The notes under the pieces are model-generated. The model had not been told where the DNA came from. It searched no databases and saw nothing but the letters and a program-made list of their open reading frames with translations. From Vandiemenella viatica (taxonomy: Eukaryota; Arthropoda; Insecta; Orthoptera; Morabidae): a stretch of DNA of 64,000 nucleotides. Location of the stretch: the NCBI GenBank assembly GCA_031002005.1, contig JARYHS010008074.1:272243930-272307929 (forward strand), in the 5' to 3' direction. This document shows, piece by piece, positions 1-11,343 of this stretch (its first letter is position 1; every line of letters begins with the position of its first letter). The translations under genes and the position numbers were made by a program.

Positions 1-417
1 ATTCACCAGTTCATACTTGAAATTCTGGGGTATACGAAGTTCGTAGGGCTAGCGCTGCTTCTCAATACAAACGATAATATTTTGAAGACGTTGGATTTAT
101 CAAGAGTATTACAGGGGAAAAAAAAAAAAAAAAGGCGTAGACTGCAAAAATATGCGTATCCTCCTCAAACGGAAGCCATTTACTTAGAATTATTCAAAGC
201 TAATTGTTTTGAAATTGTCTCTGAGAATCGTTTGTCACAGCAATGACTTCTACTTATTGAACTTTATAGAAAATTGTGTCATACTATAACATGTGGTTTT
301 GTATTTTTCGACAAAGCAGATGTTTAATTTTTGATACCTTATTCGATCTGATATTGTATCTGCGAGTTTAAAGTTTTTATTGAATTAGATCTTTGAGTTG
401 TCAATGTCGGGATCACT
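1..417. other. AT-rich spacer, no gene seen
   Basis: No open frame with recognisable protein similarity. A poly-A tract lies near 117-134. Otherwise I see nothing in it. Confidence 0.5.
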
Positions 418-560
418 TGAGGCGGGAGAGGTTATGGCAAGAAACAGCAAGTAAATAGGTCATGGCCTATAGCAGGAGCCATCCAAAAATTCTCGTGGAA
501 TGATTTTGGGAAGCTAAGAAAACGGAAATCTGGATGGCTGGATCACCAATCATTCAGGTA
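418..560 (-). mobile_element. SINE-A fragment (degenerate)
   Basis: Reads on the minus strand. The body can be followed through a CATGGCCTA-like block and an AAATCTGGATGG block, both of which recur in the better-preserved SINE-A copies at 4312 and 33784. The tRNA-like head is mostly lost and the copy is heavily diverged. Confidence 0.55.
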
Positions 561-1610
561 CTGCTAAAGCAGCAGTCGGAGCCCTCGACCTATACAAGTA
601 CTCATTCTTGAGCTTTGACGCCAGAGAAAAGTAACACGTCTGTTTAGTTCTTGTGCTGGTGTTGACAAAAAGTTTAAACAAGTTGAATGAAATATTCGCA
701 TTGTTAGCAATGTTTTAAACGGGGTCTGTAGCTTGTCAGGTGTTTGGGGTGCTGTAGGCCACTGCCGCTATTAATACGTGGCGACGGGGCCGTCTGGCTG
801 TTCTTGTTATTTTTACTGTGCGTCCAAACGCACGTGCCACATCTCACAACAGCATGTCAACAAAACCTCTCACCTCACTACTCAATGGGGGTACACGGAA
901 CTGATACGGATGGGAGAGAGTTTATTGGCTGTGAAAACCTTGACGTTTTCGTGGGATTTTAAGTGACGGTGAAAGCAATTGATAAATTATTTATATTTCA
1001 TTCGACAATACAGTATACTGTGATTCTGAGACTGAGTTCTCCGCCTACTGTAAGTAGGCTAAACTAAATAGGCCTACCAATAATAAAAGAAAAATTTTGT
1101 TTGATGTCAACATTAAGGGTGTGTTTATTCATTGAAGGATAGTTGCCTCCCACCGAGTTTAGCGGTGAAAACAATCCGAAATTTAATGCCTATTATTATT
1201 CTTCACCGAGGGGTATTTGCTAACGAGTAGAGAACCACAGAACATAATAAAATTACGAATTCCGTTACATAGATCAGTAGTAAAAACAGTATTTCCATTC
1301 CTACTTATCTGCCGTGTTGATCACCGCTTTTAGTCGTTTTCGTGTGTCGCCGAGGTAAATGCTGCGGTGGACACTGTTCCATGTCCGAAAGCTACAGGTT
1401 AAACAAACAGAGTAATAATACAAATCTCAGTTGCACAAAGCAGACACTCGCGAAACAGAATCTATACATTTAAAGAAAAATTATTTTAAGCTATGCTTTC
1501 AATATTAGTGTGTACCTTCTGCTTGGCCATCTGTATATTAGAAAACTCTTCAAATGTTTCATATCGCTTTCAGACAGAAGAAACGATTAAACGATTTTAA
1601 GAACTTATTA
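561..1610. other. Spacer, no gene seen
   Basis: Contains short open frames on the plus strand around 744-966 that overlap in two frames and show no domain-like composition. I regard them as chance frames. Confidence 0.4.
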
Positions 1611-1715
1611 CCGAGTGTGGTGGGTGAGCGATAACGCTCTGGCCTCGCATTCAGGAGGACGCGTGATCGTATCTCTGTCAGGCCATCCAGATTTCGGTTT
1701 TCCGTGGTTTCGCTG
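1611..1715 (+). mobile_element. SINE-A head fragment
   Basis: Starts with CCGAGTGTGGTGGGTGAGCG, the A-box region of the tRNA-derived head shared by this family, followed by CTCTGGCCTCGCATTC and GGCCATCCAGATTTCGGTTT. The copy stops soon after the TTTTCCGTGGTTT block, so the 3' half is missing. Confidence 0.8.
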
Positions 1716-3296
1716 TACGTTGCATGTTACCGCAACAAACTTTCGAGATAAGCACCACCAATGACGGTAACTGCAGATCATTAACATACGTCCCAACTAT
1801 CAGCAAAACACCAAAATAACTTTAAAGAAATTGGATTATATGATTTGAAGCAAAAAACCTTTCCCTGAGCGCTATAATCATTTCGTGGAGGCAGTGAAAA
1901 AAATGTAGTGTCAGATTGTAGTCTTATTAATGCTAAAACTATATTCGTGGTTCCAATCCAGTGAACGAATTTTGGGCCAATGAAACGGGTAATTTATTGT
2001 GTGAGATTTTATTATTAGATTATTGCTTTTGAATGCCAGAAATATATCATCTTGTTACGTTAGACAGTACTAACGGCAAATGTGGCCTGTTCCCCTCAGG
2101 CTCACTGCGCAACAGCCGCATTGTAAGCGCCACGAATCCATTAGTGCTGTGAGACCTACATCACGCGTAAAACCTCATAGCCATCTTCAGAGAGTAAATT
2201 GGTGGTTGGACATTTTCTTGTAGATGTTCCATAAATGTCTTTAAATTAAACGCCGTCTGTTAACAAGTGTTTAAACATATCAATTAAAACAGTTGCTAAT
2301 AGATGGCGTTTAGCTTAAAAATCAATCCTCTGTGAATATCGAATTTTTTTCTAGAGCAATGCAAACATTAATTTTTGGCAAGAGACATTTGTTTCCTTAT
2401 GCGCTGCCTAGGAAGGAGGCATTTGATAACGTGTAGGTTTTAGCCTCAGTTTTGGGTTAACATTGTAACACTGAGATAAGCATGATTTACCATTTTATAC
2501 GGACGTGCCCGGTGCATCACTTGCTGTGCTGGCCGAGATCCCGAGTTCCGTTGTGTGTGTGAAAGTTCCCAAACAGCCGCAGGCTAACCTCCACCGAATA
2601 GTTCCCTGCTTCATGCACATCGTCCCAGCAGAAGAAACGGCGCCACACCAAATAACTCGAGTATGTTTTTCGTTGGAAGATACGAATGGATCAGTAAAGA
2701 TGCAAGTTGTATGTTTCTCTCAAACGCTTGGTGGAAAACGACAAGCGTATTAGTTGAGGACAATAACTGTCTGTGGAGTATATGGCTATCGTGCGAGAAG
2801 TACATACTGAAATCTGATTAGAAACATTTCTAGTGAACCTCAGAACTATTCATTGGGTCACACAGGGGAAGGAAAGGCATTTACGACTTGTGTACGGCGA
2901 GGACATTAGGCGAGAGAAGGCGGTTGAATAGGACCTCCTCCCAGGACACAACATAACCACACGAGGGCTGGTTGAAATGCCATTCGATGTACAGAGCTAT
3001 GGTACATTTAATAAGTAACTACGGCTGCCTTTGATGTCGATCTGCAGCATAAACGTTACTCTTTCACTGCGAATGCACTTCATCCTCACAGATGAAACGA
3101 AGGTTTTTTGAAGTGTAAACTTCTACAGGCGCGTTACGCGATGTTTGGACGGGGGTAAATCTGTGAGTTCGTGACGTCACCGTCACCATCACGCCACCTG
3201 TTGCGCGTATGATATGCGAGTTGGACGCTTTTCGAGAAATCTTTATACAAACACACAGTTTTTATCCGATTTTGATAGTAGTTAGCACAAAACAAG
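1716..3296. other. Spacer, no gene seen
   Basis: Short open frames at 2505-2753 (plus) and 2611-2805 (minus) overlap and have no recognisable domain. A motif AACTTCTACAGGCGCGTT at about 3118 recurs in diverged form near 3568, which hints at an undefined repeat upstream of the SINE-B copies. Confidence 0.4.
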
Positions 3297-3466
3297 GCAG
3301 TCTGGTAGCTCAGCGGTTAAGGCGCTTACGTCCTAAAATTCTCTCTCCGGTCGAGGGTTCAAATCCAGTGGTGAATAGAAATTTTTAGGAATTGTATTTG
3401 ATTATATGAACTACGCCGGGACGTCCGTGGTTCTAATTACACGTTAAACTACAGGTCCCTGAAGAA
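3297..3466 (+). mobile_element. SINE-B copy 1 (tRNA-derived)
   Basis: The head carries an A-box-like TGGTAGCTCAGCGGTTAAGG and a B-box-like GAGGGTTCAAATCC, the internal RNA polymerase III promoter layout of tRNA-derived SINEs. The tail ends in a CGTTAAACTACAGGTCCCTG block that recurs at about 3812 and 20990, defining the family within this window. Confidence 0.7.
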
Positions 3467-3631
3467 AGGCTCCTTGCCTCTGACACAATAGCTTGGTACA
3501 GTTCCTTCGGGGATATTCGACTAATCGTCTGTTTGTGGAATAAGTTAGATTTTTAGTGTTTGAAGGGAAAACTTCTTTAGGCGCGTTGGGCGATTTTCGT
3601 ATCACCGACATGCTAATGTTAACAGTATATC

Positions 3632-3832
3632 TGTTGCGGTCTTGTGGCTCTTTGGGTAAGGTGTCTGATTGGCGAACGAAAGGTCCCTGGATCGAATATC
3701 TGTCTCGACGGGGATTTTCATAGATTATTAACCCGGCCTTCACCTCTGACATCGCTTGCTGTGTAATGTGAATTACGCGTGAACGCTTCCGGAGTTCGGA
3801 TCAACGTTAAACTGTAGTTCCCTTGTACATGG
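3632..3832 (+). mobile_element. SINE-B copy 2
   Basis: Same layout as the copy at 3297: a tRNA-like head (CTTGTGGCTCTTTGGGTAAGG, CCTGGATCGAATATC), a GGGGATTTTCATAG block and a tail ending in TTCGGATCAACGTTAAACTG. It lies head-to-tail with copy 1, about 170 bp downstream. Confidence 0.7.
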
Positions 3833-3922
3833 TACCGGGTTAGGTTAAGGCGGCTAAGATAGGGGCGGAAAGTGCAGCCAATAGAAATCTTATAAATGAA
3901 TGTAATCTTTCTCGGCGTTGTT

Positions 3923-3996
3923 TATTTATAAACGTTTCTCGGGAAACAAACCGAGTGATGTTGTTCGGTTTGTTTCCCGAGAAACGTTTATAAATA
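3923..3996. repeat. Perfect 32-bp inverted repeat (hairpin)
   Basis: The arms 3923-3954 and 3965-3996 are exact reverse complements around a 10-base loop. The arm core is ACGTTTCTCGGGAAACAAAC. An 11-base direct repeat, ATAGAAATCTT, occurs at 3881-3891 and 3994-4004, outside and partly within the right arm, and could be a target-site duplication of a small insertion. Confidence 0.9.
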
Positions 3997-4142
3997 GAAA
4001 TCTTGTTACCAGGTCATTACGTTCACGCGGAATTATTGTTATTTAGTATATCTGTAGCTATAAGTATGACGTGTTGTTTGTATTATATTGATAGTTTTAA
4101 GTTTTCACTTCTGTCGGTAGTGCCCAATGACTGCCTTTTTTA

Positions 4143-4255
4143 CGGCTAAAGTGATTTGGGAAAACCATGGAAAATCCGAATCTGGATGGCCGGAAGGTGA
4201 TTCGAACCCTCGCCGTCCCTAATGCGAAGCCAGTGAGTTACTGCTAACATAGCAT
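4143..4255 (-). mobile_element. SINE-A head fragment
   Basis: Minus-strand copy, head and upper body only: GTGATTTGGGAAAACCATGG, then GGATGGCCGG, then GATTCGAACC (reverse complement of the B box). It faces away from the full copy at 4312. Confidence 0.8.
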
Positions 4256-4311
4256 GCACAGTACATTAGTCATAGAGGCTGTGGATCCACATAAGCCGCA
4301 TTAAAGTAACA

Positions 4312-4548
4312 CGGAACGTGGTGGTGTAACGGTTAGCGTTCTGGCCTCGCATTCGGGAGGACGGCGTTTCGAATCCCCGTCCGGGCATCACGATTCAGGT
4401 TTTCCATGGTTTCCCAAATCACTCTAGCCAAATGCCGGGATGCTTCCTTCAAAAGGCCATGGCCGAATGCCTTCCCATTCCTTGCCCCCCATCCATTCCC
4501 GTCTCTAAAGACCTCGCTGTTAGAGAGACGTTAAGCAGATAAAAAAAA
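4312..4548 (+). mobile_element. SINE-A, subfamily A2, near full length
   Basis: Complete tRNA-derived SINE. The head has GTGGTGTAACGGTTAGCG (A box region) and CGAATCCCCG (B box). The body has TTTTCCATGGTTTCCC, AAATGCCGGGATGCTTCC and AAAAGGCCATGGCCGAATG. The A2 tail is GTCTCTAAAGACCTCGCTG followed by TTAGAGAGACGTTAAGC and an A tract. The GTCTCTAA/TTAGAGAGAC arms can pair into a 3' hairpin. Confidence 0.9.
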
Positions 4549-5375
4549 GTAACGTTGCAAGGGTTATAGTGTAATGTCGTGAGGACGAAACGCCAGTAAG
4601 CTGAAAATATAAAATTGATTTTGTTCGTCTTGCTAGACGGTGTTAGGGATTTCTGAAGTCTATCGGAGACGGCATCTCGTTTTCCAGCACACTTTAATCG
4701 TAAAGAGTGTCGAGACTGTTGCGTCGACTCGAGTGGTTGAGTTAGTGTTTGTAAATACGTTAGTGAGGAGTGTCGTAACGACTCCGCTGATGCACGTCCA
4801 AGGCTGCGGCAGCTGCTCCTCTGCGACCTTCGCCACTCGCTGCCAAGACGAGGTTTTCGCAAGGCTGCCTCAGCTCCCCGCAAACCGGATTGGTTCATTT
4901 ATTTGTGTCCGATCTGTCGGATAGCTGTCACACAAATATTCCTACTCAGAATGCGTCCCTCAATTAATGTAGCCTTTCAAGAGTGGTAATTAGGAGACTA
5001 CTTACAACAAGATTATTTGAAGTACTTAACTCAAAAAAAGAAAAATTATATGCTCAGAAACCACAAAACTCATTTAGTGAGATAAACAGAAGGTTTGTTA
5101 TATATATATATATACTCTCTTATACAGATGCGGGCAGAAGAGAGCAAATGCAGATAAATTGTGCTCACGCATTAGCGGCCAAGACAACACCTGTTACTCT
5201 CACAATGTCACAAAACACAGTTGCTGAAGTTATTAGACCCCTTTCTTCAAATAAGTTTTCACTATTATTAACTGCTTGTAGGGTATAGTACTTTCCGAAA
5301 CTGATTTGTTCTAGGACGTTCAATTCAGGAAGAAGCTAGATTTTCAGAAAGAATGTCTTTTTTTTTTTTTTTCGT
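4549..5375. other. Spacer with short TA repeat
   Basis: A (TA)n tract lies at about 5099-5114 and a poly-T tract near 5359-5372. Overlapping open frames on both strands at 4449-4924 and a frame at 4983-5288 show no recognisable domain, and the first partly reads through the SINE tail. I call no gene here. Confidence 0.4.
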
Positions 5376-5576
5376 TCTGGCTTACGCCTCATAGAGGCAT
5401 TAGATGCTGGAAAAAACTGGGAGCAAGGAACGGGAAGGTATTCGGCTACGGCCTTTTTTTTTAAGGAACCATACTGGCCTTTTGCTATAGGAACCATCCG
5501 TCCTGGAGTTGTGTGAACTGTGGAAAACCGAATTATGGATTGCCTACTCCCGAACGCGAGGCCAGAACGCTGAGAA
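5376..5576 (-). mobile_element. SINE-A, diverged
   Basis: Minus-strand copy: TTACGCCTCATAGAGGC (3' tail), AACGGGAAGGTATTCGGC, then TGTGGAAAACCGAATTATGG and CCCGAACGCGAGGCCAGAACG (head). The middle carries a poly-T interruption and several substitutions. Confidence 0.75.
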
Positions 5577-6127
5577 GGAATTGGTAATATTTTTTTAACG
5601 ATGACGAAGGTAACAACTGGGTCGTGGCGCTTATTTTTCTGGTTTATATTAATAGGAATGCTACTCTTTCTTGTTAAATAAAATGTTAAAAACGACAGCT
5701 GTTTCAGCGGGCAGTAATACTACGCTAATACATTGTTCTTTCTGGTGAACTGAATTTCACTAAATTTTTTCGGTAGTGAATATTTGAGCCTGCTCTTAGT
5801 GACAATAGCAACTCTGTGGAAGGTGAAGCGTCGGTGTTATGGTGGATGACTCCGTGTTGTGCCGCGGTCAGTTTTAGCTCTGCCTGAAATAGCCGGCCAG
5901 CTCGGTCAGCCACCCTACCGCAAACAAACCTCAAATCAAGTCCAAAACACTGGCGCTTCACGGTAGTAAGGGTCGTAATGACCTGGTGACAGGCTGCGCA
6001 GTGCGCCTTAACCTAGCACGGTAATCCTACCAGGTGCAGTGGCCTACAGACTAACGTGCAATCTGAACCACTGTAGCGTTCTGCCGACCTTCACACTAAG
6101 CTGTGACAGGGCAAAACGTAGGGTTAA
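5577..6127. other. Spacer, no gene seen
   Basis: A minus-strand frame at 5725-5961 (78 residues) has no recognisable domain. Nothing else noted. Confidence 0.4.
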
Positions 6128-6222
6128 AGGGCTTTTGAAAATCCAAACCAAGACGGAGATTCAAACAGGGGACCTTTCGATCTCGATTCAGAGGCCTTAA
6201 CCACCTCCACGACAGTAACGTC
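6128..6222 (-). mobile_element. SINE-B head fragment
   Basis: On the minus strand reads GGTGGTTAAGGCCTCTGAAT, then AAAGGTCCCCTGTTTGAATC and a GATTTTCAAAAGCCC block, matching the head of SINE-B at 20823. The tail is missing. Confidence 0.6.
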
Positions 6223-6514
6223 ATCGACATCGTAGGCCTGTGTAAAGTTAGGCACCCCGTACTTTATAGGCACTCGTTAGTCATTCAAGCTGCACGCACA
6301 GAGAGAGAGATGAAGGATACCAGTAAGTATAGGAAGAGGTGCAGATGTGAGTGCCTTCACGGCGACCAAACTTGAAAGACTGTTTCATGTAGGGGCTATA
6401 TATTTATACAGTCGGGGATCATCAAAAATCAAGATAAAAGTGGTGTTACGTGATTTCTTTGAGAAAGGAAAGCATGAGGATGCACTTTGACACGGAAGTA
6501 AGATGCACGGGTTA

Positions 6515-7741
6515 GGGAACGTCCATAAAATATATGGCTCCATTTTGGCCTCTTTTGAAATTCCCCCCCCCCCTCCTCCACATAGCCTTATCTGGCCTTT
6601 ACCTCAACTTCTCCCGCCCTTCCTCTTCCGTGTGGTATGTAGCGTTTTTCCTTATTAATTCCAGAAGACATTTTGTAGGCCTACTGTTTATTGGTAGAAA
6701 CCTTTTCCCATGTACTGTCAAGGATCCTTTTCTTCTTGAGGTATTACTAAAAACATTCTCCTAATCTCATTCATCATCGTTCATTAATAGAATAAACTGT
6801 AATGGCAGCGTAAGGAGTCAAGAAGAGTGGCTTTTTTTTTCTTTTTCTGTAGTTCTGTCACCTTTTTTTCTACATTACCGGTGAAAGATTCTTTGATATG
6901 ATTAAAAGATTTCTGTCACCGATTGGATGATGAAGACTCGTGCTCTGACTTTGCATTCGGGAGGACGCGCGCTGGTTCGAATCCCCGTCCGTGCATCCAG
7001 ATTTTGATTTTCCATGGTTTCCCCAGATCACTCCAGATGAATGCCGGGATGCTTCCTTCAAAAGACCATGGCCGAATTCCTTCCTGTTCCTAGTACCCAG
7101 TCCCATCCCGCCTCTAATGACCTCGACGTCAACGAGGCATAAAACCATAAGTAAAAAAGAAAATGAAAACTCGTGGAAAAACATTTTCGATAAGCCTGGT
7201 AAAGTTTAATGTGCAGCGCCACTTCACACCACTCCTTGAACATGAAATAACACTTCAGCGAGCACTATAACGAAATTCACTTGACAGGAAAATATTAGAA
7301 TTATTTTATTAACGATCGTTGTGGTCACACGTGGGTGATCCTAATCAAAACAACTTTATTTTTAACCATCAAAACAATACGAACTGTCACTTGCTTAGAA
7401 AAACCCTGGTAAGCGAATTTGAGTCTCGGTGCGTCGTGTTTAATGTTTTTCATATCGTAATGCGGCGTAACGTGTCGGATAGTTAGAATGCGCTGTGCAA
7501 CCCAACACTACGACTTCGTCATATGTATGCGCAGCGTTGTTAGTATATGGGAGATATAAATTATACACTCAGATAATTCAATGACGGAAATAAATATCCA
7601 CATGCTGCTGTTTTTTAACTGCGACAAATAATATGAATGAATAGTTACGTGTCTTATCTCGGAACAACCCCCATCCCCCACGTAGCTCGGCTTAGCTTTC
7701 TGTCCAACCCCTCGTTCTCCTCCGCTAGACCGAAGGGTCCC
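6515..7741. mobile_element. ~1-kb non-autonomous DNA element with nested SINE
   Basis: Homologous to the element at 56,944-57,878. Shared blocks in the same order include GGGAACGTCCATAAAA at the left end, TATTAATTCCAGAAGACATTTT, GGAAAAACATTT, CTTGAACATGAAATAAC and CGGAAC plus CCACGTAGC near the right end. A SINE-A (6921-7150) splits it. Without the SINE it is about 1 kb. The left end follows TTA and the right end precedes TAA, so a target duplication is not clean here. The right terminus is diverged and its exact end uncertain. No coding capacity seen. Confidence 0.65.
6921..7150 (+). mobile_element. SINE-A, subfamily A1, nested
   Basis: Near full length: a diverged A box, GGTTCGAATCCCCGTCCG (B box), TTTTCCATGGTTTCCCC, AATGCCGGGATGCTTCC and CCATGGCCGAATTCC, with the A1 tail GCCTCTAATGACCTCGACG ending in GAGGCATAAAACCATAAG. 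It interrupts a DNA element also present uninterrupted at 56.9 kb, so it inserted later. Confidence 0.85.
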
Positions 7742-9896
7742 TAACGTGTTTGTGAGAGGATGCCGAGAACAATGGCACTGCTGGATGTGAAGAAGCGTGG
7801 CACAGGGCCAAGCAAGTGCTGGCGGCGTCTGTTCAGAGTACAGTACAAGCAACATCTTCTACGATTCATACTATCGGACAATACATTCTTCCCTTGCACT
7901 ACTTTGTGATATCTGGGGACCCTAACATATTAATTTTTCCATCTAGTTACCATCTACCATAAGGACCGGTCTACTCGTAACGTGTTGCCGACGTTTTACT
8001 TGATCGGGTAAAACGTACCAGGCAAAACTTGGTGCGTGCAAAGAAAAACGAACGTTTGATCTAAATTGAATGAAGACGCACGACTTCTAGAAAACTGATC
8101 TTCCGGAGGTTTTTTTTTTGCGGTAAATCGTCAAGCATGTTGTTACGTGTAAATGCGCACTCGTCTTGAATGACATTTTGTCTTCAGTCTTTAATCGTCT
8201 CTCAGCTTGGGCAAAACGAAAATAAGTTTCAGAGGACTGCACGGAAAATAAAGCATATGCCGTTTTGATTGATAAAGGCACGAAATATATCGTGGAGCTA
8301 CAAAGAACAGGCACGAAAATAAAAATCAAATCTTTTCGTTTAGTTTATCGTAAAAAGTAGCTAAAAGTTAAGAAGTCCGCACGTTTTGGCGCTGACGCCG
8401 ACGATATTTACAAATGTGTAATCGTAAGTTTTCCCGGCGGATCTGATGTTTGAAGATCTCTCGGGCGTGCACCCGGGTCACTTGGGATATTTACAAACCT
8501 CTGATGTATTTCGATCTTCTTTCATTCTTAAATGGTGTAGAAAGTCAAAGAGAAATAGATAATATAGAGGATGATCCAGAAATTGAGGTAAGTTGTTATA
8601 TAATGCACATGGTATACATGGAAAAATAAACATAAAAATAGATTTGTTTAATAGCTCACCAATAGTAGTGCAAAATTCGCTTCAAAATTATTTTATCAAA
8701 TTCTCCTGGAAGGGTGATGGCGCGGTACGTATCCTTGGATATTAAAGTACATCTTGAATGTATCCCTTACTCGTGTTACTGATTACGTGAAGTAAAAGTA
8801 ACTAATATGTTTTTAAAATACCAAACATTGTGCAGCAAGATCAACACGTAAATTGTACTGTCAATATAATACTATAGATTTAATAATAAAAGTAAAGTAT
8901 ATTTTTCTGTAAAGATGTAAATTTGCATACAGCGACTCATTTCGCACTCTTCGAAAAAGTAGCAACTACGTCAGTCTACGTTTCATCCCCGATCAACCTC
9001 ACAATACGTATTCAGTATGAACTATAATTCTGAAATAATTATTCGTATCTTCGGGATTCCGCAAAATAATGTGTTAGCATAAAATGATTTTAGGGCTAGC
9101 GCATTTTCACTCGGTAATTTTCTGTTCGGGATGAGGAAGGTGTGGCGATGCGATGCGATGTATTTGAGATACTTGCGGCTGGGATCCTCCCCCGCTGCGG
9201 TATCGGATTTATTTCCGCTTCGTGTGGCGGTGTGAATAAAAGGAAAACCGTTGAGGACCACAGCTCTGATAACTGAAACCGCCGCTTACGACAGCACGAC
9301 CTACAAGACAATGTTGACGGTCACGTAAGGGACACGTATTATTATAATTGACACTCCAACTCGCATTAACCTGCCTATTTTTTCCGAACTTGGCGAGTGT
9401 GCAGTGATACTGGTAGCAACATTTGTTCCTTTCTCTGTTGCAAAGGCTACGAACGATGATGTAGCTGGTATTGCTAGCGATGGAAAGGCTACCCAAGCAG
9501 TTATGTTGAGGTCCATTTAAAGAAATCGTTATAAGTAGTGTTGAATATTGGTGAGTTGACGTAAACAAAACGAAAACTGGAAAATCATCAATCAGCCTAT
9601 CCCCGAACTTTGAGTTATAGTTATGAATTTAATAAACTCTCAAAAGGCTATAGAAAATTTTGCAGTTCCACATGAAAGCTTCCATTCCGACTGCAAGATG
9701 GTGTTTTCTTAATTTTGGCTACGATATTTTCACTCGTTGCAAAACTTGTTGACAACTGATTTCTGGGGAAGCATGAAATGTCTGTGTATTTAAAACATTG
9801 AAAATGAACGTCTTATGCGACAGGCTTCGGTCTAATGAGTGTACCTGCCTGATGAGACTGGGGACACGAGTTATTTCGGTTTATTACGTTTGTTTC
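7742..9896. other. AT-rich spacer, no gene seen
   Basis: Minus-strand frames at 7508-7855, 8087-8329 and 9022-9568 overlap in alternative frames and lack recognisable domains. Nothing else stands out. Confidence 0.4.
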
Positions 9897-10130
9897 GCCG
9901 GGCGTGGTGTGTGAGTGGTAACGCTCTGGCCTCGTACTCGGGATGACGCGGCTTCGAGTCACCGTCCAGCCATCCAGAATTGGTTTTTTTCCGTAGTTTA
10001 CCCAAACAATTCCAGGTAAATGCCGAGATGGTACCTTCAAAAGGTCATGGTCGAATTCTTTCCCGTTCCTTGTCCCAGTCCTTTCCCGCCTCTAATAACA
10101 CCAATGTCGATGAGGAGTAAAACCATAAGC
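9897..10130 (+). mobile_element. SINE-A, subfamily A1
   Basis: Starts CGCCGGGCGTGGTGTGTGAG and ends GAGGAGTAAAACCATAAGC. The B box is altered to TTCGAGTCACCG. The body blocks for the ATGCCGAGATGG and GGTCATGGTCGAATTC positions are present. The 3' stem pairs GCCTC with GAGGA, so one pair is lost. Confidence 0.85.
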
Positions 10131-11343
10131 AAAAGAAGTTTGTTATTCTACCTTTTTTATAATAAAAATTCCAAGTAGCTTCTCGTAAATTTTAAAAAGA
10201 AACTACTCCTGATTCAAACTGGAATGGCTTGGATAATTGGATAGCGAGCTACGCTACACACTACATTGTGTAACGATGTATGGAAGTTCATACACGTACA
10301 CATCTTACATCGTAGCCTCAGAGGTGGGAACCACTGGAATATTCCTTGCTTCCAGAATGCTTTTGTACATAAAAATGTGAACTCAGTTTGAGAAAAATCA
10401 GCATACGACTGAAAAAAGATTTAAGAGAGCTAATGTATATGTTTCGTTGCAGCAGCCGAAGTAAAAAGTAAGTTTGCGAAATTAGAGTTTTCGTAAGAAA
10501 GCTCAGCACTGGTCTTACAACGGAATAAACTGCGTATATGCTATAAATTATTGTGCATAAATTTCCTCGATTTGCTACCAAACCTGTCTGCAGCACAGAG
10601 AGGGCGTATGACAATGCAGGCCGTGATTTCTCCTTTGTATTGGGACGTTGGTTTAGCGGCTTGCTGTTGTCTCTCGGAAAGGTAGATCTGTATGGGTCGA
10701 CACCGAATTCCACCCAATCTCTTCCTTCATCTTTCATTCATTCACAATAGAAACAACACAGTACACTGGACATAAACACATCGCAGTCACACAAAAAGCA
10801 GCTCATACATTTCCATCTCTGGGAGGCAAGGAGAAACCACCGCAATTAAAATTCCCCATAGAGGAGTAATCCTCAGTGCAACAATCAAGCATGGTTCATA
10901 AGCATCACCATCACGCATAGTAAATAGATTTGTTTTCCTTCTATTACCAACTGAACAAGCTTACGTTTTTAGCTCTTAGAAAAACTAATTTCCATTATAA
11001 AAATCCAGTTAACATAAGTGTATTGGGGGCTTTGTGAATTAGGTACTAGCCAATAAATTGACTCTTGTACGTCGTGGCAATTAACAACGGTCGTAGGATA
11101 CTAGTTAATACTTAAAGAGCCAAATTTTTAAACTTTTAATCATGAATGATTGTCGTATTTTACTTCGTCACGAAAAGAAAAGAAAACTGTGGAATAAATA
11201 ATTTCCTAAAAAATCTATCATACTTGGTAGCTGATGTGTAAATATAAAAGGTTAATTTTAATATCTTTTATCTGACAAAAAATTAAAAATATTGTGTGTC
11301 TTTTATTATCGTTTATATGTAGTGCTTAGTTTTTTGGCTTTCC
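10131..11343. other. Spacer; possible diverged tRNA-like head near 10.65 kb
   Basis: Around 10,647-10,725 the plus strand has GTTGGTTTAGCGGCTTGCTG and, 50 bases on, GGTCGACACCGAATTCC, weakly resembling A and B boxes. The 139-residue minus-strand frame at 10,318-10,737 covers the same stretch and has no recognisable domain. Confidence 0.3.

Noticed and set aside
4449..4898. 149-residue minus-strand frame as a gene
   Set aside because: Its C-terminal part is the antisense of the SINE-A2 tail, and the rest has no recognisable domain.
10318..10737. 139-residue minus-strand frame as a gene
   Set aside because: Composition is leucine/serine/tyrosine rich without domain pattern; it covers a tRNA-like stretch and lacks splice context.
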